Source: Fibrobacter succinogenes
GTDB taxonomy: Bacteria > Fibrobacterota > Fibrobacteria > Fibrobacterales > Fibrobacteraceae
Assembly (NCBI GenBank): GCA_902768715.1
Contig: CACXMH010000011.1
Coordinates: 1-45,521, forward strand
Length of the DNA stretch: 45,521 nucleotides
Direction: 5' to 3'
The position numbers and the translations under genes were made by a program. Each line of letters opens with the position of its first letter. Positions within the stretch are counted from its first letter, which is position 1. Under the pieces are notes generated by a model. The model was not told the DNA's origin. It searched no databases and saw only the letters and a list, made by a program, of their open reading frames with translations. Below, in pieces: positions 1-6,885 of this stretch.

Positions 1-1495
1 CGGAGAAGTCGCCGTTTTCGAAGTGCTTCACGTTGAGGGAGTTGCCATCGAGCTTGGAGGTCTTGAACGGCATTTCCACTTCGACCTTGGACTTCGGACC
101 CTTGGACGGTTCCCAGTTGTCCTTGGCAAACTTGCCTTCGAAGTCAGAAATCACGACATCCGGAGCCTTGGACTTCCAGTTATCCCACTTGATATCCGGG
201 TCAACCCAGTCGATATTTTCGGTGAAGGTAATCTGATCGACAAAGATGGTCACAGGAGCGGGCTTGCCCGGTTCACCCTGGTTTTCACCCTTACCGACAG
301 AGAAGCGGATTTCCTGAATCTTGTTCCACTGGATATCCTTGGCGACTTCGGCCTGCTTGTTGGCGTCCCAAGCCTTGCCCTTGTCGTTGAACTTCTTCAG
401 AGGAATCTTCACCAACTTCCAATCGGTGCCCACCTTGGCGCCTTCGATCCAGTCGTTCAGGCTGACCTTGGTCTGGCTCTTGATGTCGTTGCCCTGGTTG
501 TCGAGGATACCGACATAGACCTTTTCGCCGCCGAGCTTACCCTTGATCCAGAAATAGAGACCGCCCTTGTTGCGGACCTTGGACAGATCGGCATACTTGC
601 CTTCGCCCATGGAGTAGGTCACGCCGGACCAGTCGTTATTGTCGATGTACAGGGCAAGCACGTTGGGGTTGCCGCTGGTCTTGGACTTGGCTTCGCGCTG
701 GGCGGAAAGACCACCGTAGCTGTAGCTGAAGCCCTTCAGGTTGTTGTCGTAGAAGGTGACAAGAGTTTTGGCCTTGCCATCCAGCTTTTCGGGATTCTTC
801 GGACCGTCGATGACGTCTTCGTTTTCATCCCAATAGACAATCTTTGCCTTGGGGGCAGCCTTCTTGTTGCCCTTCACGATTTCGATGTTATCTACCCAGA
901 TTTCGAAATCCTTGGCACCGCTCTTGTCGATAGAGAAGCGGATTTCAGCAATCTTGTCCCAGTCGATACGGGCCGGGAATTCGGACTTGCGAGTGTTATC
1001 CCAGTAGAGACCGCGGTCAGGGAAATCCACCAGAGGAATGGAAACCTTTTTCCAGTCCGTGGTGATGGCGCCGCCCTCGATGTACTTGTTCATAGGGAGA
1101 ACGACCTGGGTTTTCTTGCCATCGGACACTTCTTCGTCCAAAAGACCAATCTTCACGGCTTCGCCGCCCTGCTTGCCCTTGATCATGAACTCAATCTTGG
1201 AGTCGAGCATGAACTTGTTCAAGTCAAAGGTTTCGTTGTAAAGGCAAACGGAAGCGCCCGAATATTCACTGGGATCCAGCTTGATATTCAATGCGGCCTT
1301 GGACTTGTAACCGCCGTCCTTAGTGATGGTGATACCCTTGCTCTTGCCGCCGTAAGCGTAGTCAAAGCCCCCCGGACGATACTGTTCGTCGAAGAACTTA
1401 TAGACGACTGTTTTCGGCTTTTTCGGCTGAGCCATTGCAGCCACGCTTACACCCAGGAGGATGACGGACGCGACTTTCAATGTTTGCTTAATCAT
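1..1495 (-). CDS. Secreted protein with tandem beta-sandwich (CBM11/CIA30-like) modules, C-terminus outside window
   Basis: The frame is open from the ATG at 1495 to the window edge (498 codons, no stop), so the C-terminus is missing. AAGGAA lies about 7 bases before the ATG. Residues 1-22 form a signal peptide ending AMA before Gln23. The mature part has two full repeats (about 30-205 and 225-410) and the start of a third. Each repeat carries a FMIKGKQGGE / FWIKGKLGGE strand, then a TDWK.V.IPL strand, a W(D/N)KI.EIRFS strand and a final VDNI/VDQI strand. This order resembles galactose-binding-like sandwiches such as CBM11 or CIA30, so sugar binding at the cell surface is inferred. No catalytic module is visible in the part present. 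Two perfect 12-bp direct repeats lie just upstream. Function beyond export and modular beta structure is uncertain. Confidence 0.8.
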   Translation of the reverse strand, partial: MIKQTLKVASVILLGVSVAAMAQPKKPKTVVYKFFDEQYRPGGFDYAYGGKSKGITITKDGGYKSKAALNIKLDPSEYSGASVCLYNETFDLNKFMLDSKIEFMIKGKQGGEAVKIGLLDEEVSDGKKTQVVLPMNKYIEGGAITTDWKKVSIPLVDFPDRGLYWDNTRKSEFPARIDWDKIAEIRFSIDKSGAKDFEIWVDNIEIVKGNKKAAPKAKIVYWDENEDVIDGPKNPEKLDGKAKTLVTFYDNNLKGFSYSYGGLSAQREAKSKTSGNPNVLALYIDNNDWSGVTYSMGEGKYADLSKVRNKGGLYFWIKGKLGGEKVYVGILDNQGNDIKSQTKVSLNDWIEGAKVGTDWKLVKIPLKKFNDKGKAWDANKQAEVAKDIQWNKIQEIRFSVGKGENQGEPGKPAPVTIFVDQITFTENIDWVDPDIKWDNWKSKAPDVVISDFEGKFAKDNWEPSKGPKSKVEVEMPFKTSKLDGNSLNVKHFENGDFS

Positions 1496-1518
1496 ATGTC
1501 GTTTCCTTATGTTTGTGT

Positions 1519-1542
1519 TTTTACTTGAAATTTTACTTGAAA
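1519..1542 (-). promoter_or_regulatory. Two tandem 12-bp direct repeats upstream of the secreted sandwich protein
   Basis: TTTTACTTGAAA occurs at 1519-1530 and again, abutting and identical, at 1531-1542. The pair starts 24 bases before the ATG at 1495. Perfect tandem spacing in an otherwise unstructured leader suggests a regulator-binding site or an upstream promoter element. This is inference only. Confidence 0.35.
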
Positions 1543-1609
1543 TTAAACTTTTACGGCTGATACCAGGGGCCATCGGGGTATTTTTGCGTGTACACCCGAA
1601 AACAAAGGC

Positions 1610-2344
1610 TTACTTGGCCTCTTTCAGCATCTTTTCCACCAGTTCCTTGCTGAAGCGGTCCTGGCGCTTGCCGTTGATGTAGAAGTTAGGCGTACCCTGA
1701 ACTCCGACCTCGACCCCAAGTTTGAAGTCCTTGTCGATACGGGCCTGCATGGCGGAGTCGAGAACCATGTCCTTCTTGAACTGTTCGATGTTCAGGCCCA
1801 CCTGCTTTGCGACTTCAACAAAGATGGAATCGCCCAGTTCGCGGCTGTGGGGAGCGAGAGCGTAACGGAATTCCCAGAACTTGCCCTGCTTGTGGGCGGC
1901 GATGGAAGCAGCCGCTGCAGCCGGAGCGTTGGCGTGGAAGCTCAGGGGGAAATGCTTATAGACGAACTTGATCTTGTCGCCGTACTTGTCGTTCAGCTCC
2001 TTCATGGTAGGAGCGATACGGGAGCAGTAGGGGCACTGGAATTCGGTAAATTCAACAATGGTGAGCTTCGGGTTCTTGGTGTTGCCAAATACCGGGCTAT
2101 CTTCGTCGGGAATGTCCCAGACCTTGTTGTCCGCTTCCATTTCGGCACGGGCCTGCTCCAGGGAGATTCCGCGCTTATCGAGGGCGTACTTGATAATTTC
2201 AAATTCTTCCTTGACCTGCTTGAAATCCTTTTCCAGGGAGTCCAGCTTGGCCTGCTGGTTGAAAGAAGAACCGGCAGAAGCCTGGTTGCACGCCACGAGG
2301 CTTGCGAAGAAGATTGCCATAGCAACGAGAGAGAGACGTTTCAT
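1610..2344 (-). CDS. DsbA-like thioredoxin-fold lipoprotein
   Basis: The product has 244 residues. The start at 2344 follows AAAGGA with good spacing and begins a lipoprotein signal with lipobox LVAC, so Cys19 would be lipidated. Residues about 32-75 look like a coiled coil. The thioredoxin domain follows, with redox motif CPYC at residues 104-107, the KFVYKHFPLSFH segment typical of DsbA/Thioredoxin_4 proteins, and the cis-proline loop GTPNFY near the C-terminus. The likely role is thiol oxidation or disulfide exchange in the periplasm, anchored to a membrane. A partner DsbB is not seen here. The upstream leader has an extended -10 (TGTATATT) and a small hairpin at 2372-2387. Confidence 0.88.
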   Translation of the reverse strand: MKRLSLVAMAIFFASLVACNQASAGSSFNQQAKLDSLEKDFKQVKEEFEIIKYALDKRGISLEQARAEMEADNKVWDIPDEDSPVFGNTKNPKLTIVEFTEFQCPYCSRIAPTMKELNDKYGDKIKFVYKHFPLSFHANAPAAAAASIAAHKQGKFWEFRYALAPHSRELGDSIFVEVAKQVGLNIEQFKKDMVLDSAMQARIDKDFKLGVEVGVQGTPNFYINGKRQDRFSKELVEKMLKEAK

Positions 2345-2397
2345 AGATGTCCTTTTATCAGTTAAAAACAAGCAGATTCACATCTGCATCCTGCGAG

Positions 2398-2403
2398 AAT
2401 ATA
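2398..2403 (-). promoter_or_regulatory. -10 element (TATATT) of the DsbA-like gene
   Basis: On the minus strand this reads TGTATATT, an extended -10, about 54 bases before the ATG at 2344. The predicted leader contains the stem-loop GCAGAT-TCAC-ATCTGC (2372-2387). No clear -35 hexamer is seen. Confidence 0.4.
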
Positions 2404-2489
2404 CAATAAAATGAGTCCTTCTTTGGGGTTCTTTTTTTGATTTGGCCTTTTACCGCACTTTGTAAACAAAAAGAAACAACGGTGGCAGA

Positions 2490-2567
2490 TGAGGTACGAG
2501 CCTCATGCCTCAAAGCGAAGCGACCTCAAACCCCTATCCCCTAGCCCCTAATTACTACATTTATGCC
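2490..2567 (+). repeat. Heptamer-phased intergenic repeat before spmAB
   Basis: ATGAGGT, ACGAGCC, TCATGCC, TCAAAGC and GAAGCGA follow one another in 7-base steps, then CCCTATC CCCTAGC CCCTAAT. The frame of the next gene is open through this stretch, but its translation is repeat-derived and carries no membrane-protein features. Confidence 0.5.
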
Positions 2568-3812
2568 ATGGTTCTGAACATCATCTGGCTTGTTTTCTTT
2601 CTGGGCGCCTTTGTGGCCTGCATGGTCCAGTGGCTCGCCTTCGGTGATTCCGGCATTTTCAACAAGGCGATCCTCGGCGCATTCGACATGTCGAAAACCG
2701 CATTCGAAATCGCCATCGGCCTTACGGGAATCCTTTCCCTGTGGCTCGGCATCATGAAAATCGGCGAAAAGGCGGGAGCTGTGCAGATTCTCGCGAAAAT
2801 CGTCTCTCCCCTGTTCAGCCGACTGTTCCCCGAAATTCCCAAGGGTCACCCCGTGGTGGGTACCATGCTCATGAACATCAGCGCCAACATGCTGGGCCTC
2901 GACAACGCCGCCACTCCCATGGGCCTCCAGGCTATGAAACAGCTTCAAGAAATCAACCCCAACGAAGACAAGACTGTCGCCAGCAACTCCCAAATCATGT
3001 TCCTGGTGCTGAACGCCAGTGGCCTTACGCTGATTCCCGTGAGCATCATGACCTACCGCGCCCAGATGGGAGCCGCAAACCCAAGCGATGTGTTCTTACC
3101 CCTTTTGCTTTCTACGTTTTTCAGCACCATCGCAGGCATTATCGCCCTGAGCTTTTTCCAGAAGGTGAAACTCAAAGACCCCATCACTGTAGCCTGGCTC
3201 GGCGGTGGCGTTGCCGTCGTAGTCGCCGTCATGGTATATTTCAGCCGCCTTACGGCAGAAGCCATCGGCACTACCAGCCTCTTTATCAGCGGATTTGTGC
3301 TGTTCGGCATCATTGTCGCCTTCTTGGGGCTTGCCATCTATAAAAAAGTCCAGGCCTACGAAGCTTTCGTGGAAGGAGCCAAGGACGGATTCCATACCGC
3401 CGTGATGATTATCCCGAACCTAGTGGCTATCCTCGTGGGCGTGGCCGTATTCCGTGCCAGCGGAGCCATGGACTTGCTCATGAACGGGATTTCGTGGGTA
3501 CTAGGACTGTTCGGAGCAGGAAACGACGTGGTGCCGGCTCTGCCCACCGCCCTGATGAAACCCTTGAGCGGAAGCGGCGCACGGGGCATGATGATTGACG
3601 CCATGAAGAGCATGGGTCCCGACAGCTTTGCAGGACGCCTCAGCTGCATGTTCCAGGGGGCTGCTGACACAACGTTCTATATCATCGCCGTCTATTTCGG
3701 TTCTGTAGGCGTAAAAAAGACCCGCCACGCCGTCACCTGCGCCCTGATAGCTGACGCTGCCGGCGTAATTGCAGCCATCGCCATCGCCTACCTGTTCTTC
3801 CCGCCAGTGTAA
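2568..3812 (+). CDS. Fused SpmA-SpmB nucleoside-recognition (Gate) membrane protein
   Basis: The product has 414 residues and many hydrophobic helices. Residues about 1-195 match SpmA (NMLGLDNAATPMGL motif). Residues about 225-414 match SpmB (PTALMKPLSGSGARGMM and GAADTTFYIIAVYFGSV). In spore formers these are two adjacent genes; here they are one chain. The family has gate-like transporter domains and is widespread in non-sporulating bacteria, where the substrate is unknown. An upstream in-frame ATG at 2505 would add 21 residues made from intergenic repeat. I chose 2568 because MVLNIIWLVFF begins the first helix as in SpmA. No good Shine-Dalgarno sequence precedes either start. Confidence 0.85.
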   Translation: MVLNIIWLVFFLGAFVACMVQWLAFGDSGIFNKAILGAFDMSKTAFEIAIGLTGILSLWLGIMKIGEKAGAVQILAKIVSPLFSRLFPEIPKGHPVVGTMLMNISANMLGLDNAATPMGLQAMKQLQEINPNEDKTVASNSQIMFLVLNASGLTLIPVSIMTYRAQMGAANPSDVFLPLLLSTFFSTIAGIIALSFFQKVKLKDPITVAWLGGGVAVVVAVMVYFSRLTAEAIGTTSLFISGFVLFGIIVAFLGLAIYKKVQAYEAFVEGAKDGFHTAVMIIPNLVAILVGVAVFRASGAMDLLMNGISWVLGLFGAGNDVVPALPTALMKPLSGSGARGMMIDAMKSMGPDSFAGRLSCMFQGAADTTFYIIAVYFGSVGVKKTRHAVTCALIADAAGVIAAIAIAYLFFPPV

Positions 3813-3830
3813 CAAGGAAGGGTACGCTCC

Positions 3831-4409
3831 ATGCGTCTGATTCCTTTCGCCATACTCGCGTTCTGTGTCGCCGTCCTTGCGGAAACACCTGCAGACATCG
3901 ATTCAACGGTGAAAGTTGCACAAAATGTTCCCGTGGATACCGTTTACGACACCGTCTTTGTAAATACGGGAAGCGGAATTCCATGGAACAATGAGTACTT
4001 TGACCCCAGCCGTTTACTACGGCACGATACTTTCGACCCGGCACTAAGTGTGGCGTACACATATTCCGTAAGTTTCTTTTCCAGCCCTTGGGGAAGTTTC
4101 AGCCAGCAAAGTTACCTGGCGCACCTCGCCTACCAATTCACACCTGAGCTCCATCTATATGCCGATTTGGGACTCTGGATGCCGCTATATGTGAACTGGA
4201 ATGAGCCCAAGTCTATTGCCAGGGAAGATATTCAGCAGGGCAATGTACAATTCGTGATGCCGGGAGTTGAGCTGGAGTACAAGCCCACCAACAACACCAC
4301 ATTCCGCCTGATGATTATCAACGAAAACGACGCCGTCAAGGCCTATGGACCTTGGCGTTACCGCTACGGACGCTGCCATACCTGGAGTGACCCGTATTAC
4401 TGCAGGTAA
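3831..4409 (+). CDS. Exported protein of unknown function, possible small outer-membrane barrel
   Basis: The product has 192 residues with a signal peptide of about 17 residues (ending VLAE) and AAGGAAG about 12 bases before the ATG. The mature part starts with a Thr/Val/Asp-rich linker. It then alternates aromatic and polar residues in short strands (YTYSVSFFSSPWG, LHLYADLGLWMPLYV, VMPGVELEYKPTNNTTFRLMI), as in outer-membrane beta-barrels. The C-terminus is rich in Tyr, Arg and Trp with two Cys. The family is not recognised. It lies 18 bases after spmAB on the same strand, so co-transcription is likely. Its stop codon is one base from the convergent stop of the DUF4130 gene. Confidence 0.6.
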   Translation: MRLIPFAILAFCVAVLAETPADIDSTVKVAQNVPVDTVYDTVFVNTGSGIPWNNEYFDPSRLLRHDTFDPALSVAYTYSVSFFSSPWGSFSQQSYLAHLAYQFTPELHLYADLGLWMPLYVNWNEPKSIAREDIQQGNVQFVMPGVELEYKPTNNTTFRLMIINENDAVKAYGPWRYRYGRCHTWSDPYYCR

Positions 4410-4410
4410 A

Positions 4411-5157
4411 TCAGGTACAGCGCTCCGGCAAGTGATTCCAGTACCGAACGGGCAGGCAACGCCTCAAAAGTTTCGGATTTTCCCGTTCCTTAATTGCAAT
4501 AGACTTGTAGAATTCTTTCCACAAATCGGTAAAAGAATCCTTTAAATCCATGGTTCCAGATTTATAACCGGGAAGAGTTACCACCTGACAGCCCGAGCGG
4601 TCGTGAAAAAGACCGTAGTCTCGCTTGGAATCATAAATCAACCATTTTTCGCCAGCAAACCGTTTGGAAAAATGGGTCTCCATAAGCGTCAAGACATCGT
4701 ATTTCGGCTCGATTTCGGCGCAGAGCATGTTGTCGGGACCAACGGCAAAGCGGACAAGACCGAGCATTCCCCCAGCTTCCCTGCGCACGGACTGACCCAG
4801 CTTGTAAAGCGGGAGCATTTCTGCCGAAGCTGGATTTTGACCGTAATTTGGGTCCACACCTGAAAAGAGCTTTTTCAAGAAAGCAAAGATTTTCATTTCG
4901 ACGCCATCCTCCTCGGACAAAAAAGCTGCATGGAGCAGATTATAAACCTCCTCGCTGGCGAAATTGACTATAGCTCGATGGAGACGGGTCGCAGATTCAC
5001 CGCTGGTCTCGATTCGGAATGGTTGCATAAACATGTCCACGGGAGTTGTGGCGCGATCAGGACGAATTTCGCCCACATCCAAGTGCTGGCGGTATATCTC
5101 GAAAACAGTACTCAAGAAGCCATCGAAGGAGGAGTCGTATTGGATGGAAAGGGACAT
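4411..5157 (-). CDS. DUF4130 / TIGR03915-type DNA-metabolism protein
   Basis: The product has 248 residues. It resembles the 'probable DNA metabolism protein' family (DUF4130), recognised by YDSSFDGFLSTVFEIY at the N-terminus, AEIEPKYDVLTLMETHFSKRF and W.IYD.KR.YG in the middle, and a C-terminal LPVRYWNHLPE. The family is nearly always next to a radical-SAM protein with a helix-hairpin-helix, as here (5433-6683, same strand). In other bacteria DUF4130 is fused to a uracil-DNA-glycosylase-family domain; that domain is absent from this chain. A role in recognition or repair of modified DNA is inferred from this linkage. The 275-base gap to its partner is full of repeats. No clear ribosome-binding site is visible. 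Confidence 0.82.
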   Translation of the reverse strand: MSLSIQYDSSFDGFLSTVFEIYRQHLDVGEIRPDRATTPVDMFMQPFRIETSGESATRLHRAIVNFASEEVYNLLHAAFLSEEDGVEMKIFAFLKKLFSGVDPNYGQNPASAEMLPLYKLGQSVRREAGGMLGLVRFAVGPDNMLCAEIEPKYDVLTLMETHFSKRFAGEKWLIYDSKRDYGLFHDRSGCQVVTLPGYKSGTMDLKDSFTDLWKEFYKSIAIKERENPKLLRRCLPVRYWNHLPERCT

Positions 5158-5432
5158 TGTTAGGTAGTAGGTTATAGGTTGTAGGGATTAGGATCTAGGG
5201 GTTAGGGCTGATGGAAACAAGAGGTTTTAATGTGAGATGTTGGGTGTGGGATGTGGGATTAGAAAAGTTTCGTGATTAGTGGTTAGGGGGAAGTATGGGG
5301 CTAAAGCCCCAACTGCTCGGCTCAATCACGCCAGACCGCGAGCGGTCTGTCGCGATACTCGCCTTATGCAGTTGTCCCCTGATTCGCACTGCGTAGCTCA
5401 CCACCCCTTCTTGCCGGAATCATAGTTAGGCT
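5158..5432. repeat. Repeat-filled gap: TAGGNNN heptamers, TGTGAGA heptamers and two hairpins
   Basis: From 5161 the sequence steps in 7s: TAGGTAG, TAGGTTA, TAGGTTG, TAGGGAT, TAGGATC, TAGGGGT. A second array at about 5230-5262 uses TGTGAGA, TGTTGGG, TGTGGGA, TGTGGGA. Stem-loops follow at 5297-5310 (GGGGCT/AGCCCC) and 5332-5349 (CAGACCGC/GCGGTCTG). I see no gene here. Confidence 0.6.
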
Positions 5433-6683
5433 CTATGCAGGCAGGGCCAGCGGGGTATTGCTGAACAAATCCAACTGGCCAGACTTTGGGCGTGGCAATA
5501 GCAAAGGCCGAACCATCTCGGGGTAAAGCCTGCGCAGGCTTGCAGGAGTGTCTGGGTGGTAGATGAAGTACTTGGCCCGCTTGAGGACCACCCCCATCTT
5601 CTTCAGCTGTTCCAGCCGGATTTTCCCGAAACGCCTGCCCGAGACGATTAGCTGGGCGGACTTGACACCGATTCCCGGAACTCTGAGAATCATCTCGTAG
5701 TCAGCATGCTGAATATCTACAGGGAACATTTCCGGATGGCGCAGCGCCCACCCGATTTTCGGGTCCAGTTCCAGATCCAGGTTCGGGTGTTCCTCGTCCA
5801 AAATTTCGTCGTAGCGGAACTTGTAGAAACGCATGAGCCAATCCGCCTGGTAAAGCCGATGTTCCCGGACCAGAGGAGGCTTGGTGGTAAGCACCGGCAG
5901 GCGCTTGTCTGCATTGATAGGTACATAACCCGAATAATAGACACGCTTGAGTTTTTGCTTGTTGTAAAAACCCGAGGTCAGGGAAAGAATCTGGTAGTCC
6001 GACTCCCCCGACGCCCCCACAATCATCTGGGTGCTCTGCCCCGCCGGCAAGAAACTCGGGGTGTAACGGCTCACGGAAGCCTTGTATTCCAGCTTGCGTT
6101 CGGCAAAGAAGTTCATGGGCGCATAAACTGAGGCAAAGTTCTTTTCGGGAGCGAGATACTGCAGAGACCTGTCGGAGGGAACTTCGATATTCACGCTGCT
6201 CCGGTCGGCATATAGACCTGCCTCGTAAAGCAGGCGGGCGCTAGCACCGGGAATCGCCTTCAGATGGATGTAACCGCCAAAACGATGTACCGTCCGGAGT
6301 TCGCGGGCAATTTTTACCAAAAGTTCCATTGTATAGTCCGGATCTTTTATCACCGCCGAACTCAGGAACAGGCCCTCGATATAGTTCCGACGATAAAACT
6401 CGATGGTAAGCTGGATAAGCTCTTTTGGCGTAAAGGTGGCACGGGGAACGTCGTTGCTCCGGCGGTTCACGCAATAGGCGCAGTCGTACTTGCAGGCGTT
6501 GCTGAGCAAAACCTTCAGCAGGGAGACGCAACGCCCGTCGGCGGCCCATGTATGGCAAATGCCCGCACTGCAGGCGTCGCCAAGCCCGCCAGGAGGTGCA
6601 CAGCGGCTTGAACCACTCGACGAACAAGATACATCGTACTTGGCCGCCGCCGATAAAATTTTCAGTTTTTCACGAACATCCAT
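5433..6683 (-). CDS. Radical-SAM protein linked to DNA repair (TIGR03916-type), with helix-hairpin-helix
   Basis: The product has 416 residues. The radical-SAM cluster motif CKYDCAYC (CX3CX2C) is at residues 64-71. Ahead of it lies a Cys-rich N-terminal segment (Cys20, 28, 38 and 43, with GICHTWAADGRCVSLLK) typical of the 'putative DNA modification/repair radical SAM' family. FYRRNYIEGLFLSSAV is another family signature. Near residue 330, VPGIGVKSAQLIVSGRR is a helix-hairpin-helix of the DNA-binding type. An AdoMet-radical reaction on DNA or a nucleobase is inferred; no substrate is established to my knowledge. The DUF4130 partner lies downstream on the same strand. TATATT at 6719-6724 is a likely -10. 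Confidence 0.88.
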   Translation of the reverse strand: MDVREKLKILSAAAKYDVSCSSSGSSRCAPPGGLGDACSAGICHTWAADGRCVSLLKVLLSNACKYDCAYCVNRRSNDVPRATFTPKELIQLTIEFYRRNYIEGLFLSSAVIKDPDYTMELLVKIARELRTVHRFGGYIHLKAIPGASARLLYEAGLYADRSSVNIEVPSDRSLQYLAPEKNFASVYAPMNFFAERKLEYKASVSRYTPSFLPAGQSTQMIVGASGESDYQILSLTSGFYNKQKLKRVYYSGYVPINADKRLPVLTTKPPLVREHRLYQADWLMRFYKFRYDEILDEEHPNLDLELDPKIGWALRHPEMFPVDIQHADYEMILRVPGIGVKSAQLIVSGRRFGKIRLEQLKKMGVVLKRAKYFIYHPDTPASLRRLYPEMVRPLLLPRPKSGQLDLFSNTPLALPA

Positions 6684-6718
6684 GCTTGCTTTTTTGTATA
6701 GTTACTCTTATGAGCACT

Positions 6719-6724
6719 AATATA
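6719..6724 (-). promoter_or_regulatory. -10 element (TATATT) of the radical-SAM gene
   Basis: TATATT on the minus strand begins about 41 bases before the ATG at 6683 and lies just beyond the terminator hairpin at 6771-6800, as expected for a new transcription unit. No clear -35 is seen. Confidence 0.4.
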
Positions 6725-6770
6725 CATAAAACTGCACAAAAAAGCAATAGTTAATGTAATTTTTTCAAAA

Positions 6771-6800
6771 AAAAGCCCGCCCCAAACGGAGCGGACTTTT
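6771..6800 (-). terminator. Rho-independent terminator after the GH94 phosphorylase gene
   Basis: On the minus strand this is a 13-bp stem (AAAAGTCCGCTCC pairing with GGGGCGGGCTTTT, two G-U pairs) with loop GTTT and a run of eight T. It lies 85 bases past the phosphorylase stop and before the promoter of the next gene. Confidence 0.7.
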
Positions 6801-6885
6801 AATTTCAGGAAGATTCCCGTGATTCTATCGCCCTATCGCTATGCTCCAGGGCTCCAGAATGACAGCGGGGATGACAACTCTGAGA

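Noticed and set aside
23-1528. 501-codon plus-strand frame at the window start
   Set aside because: The minus strand has a signal peptide, a ribosome-binding site and repeated domains over the same interval. The plus frame has none of these.
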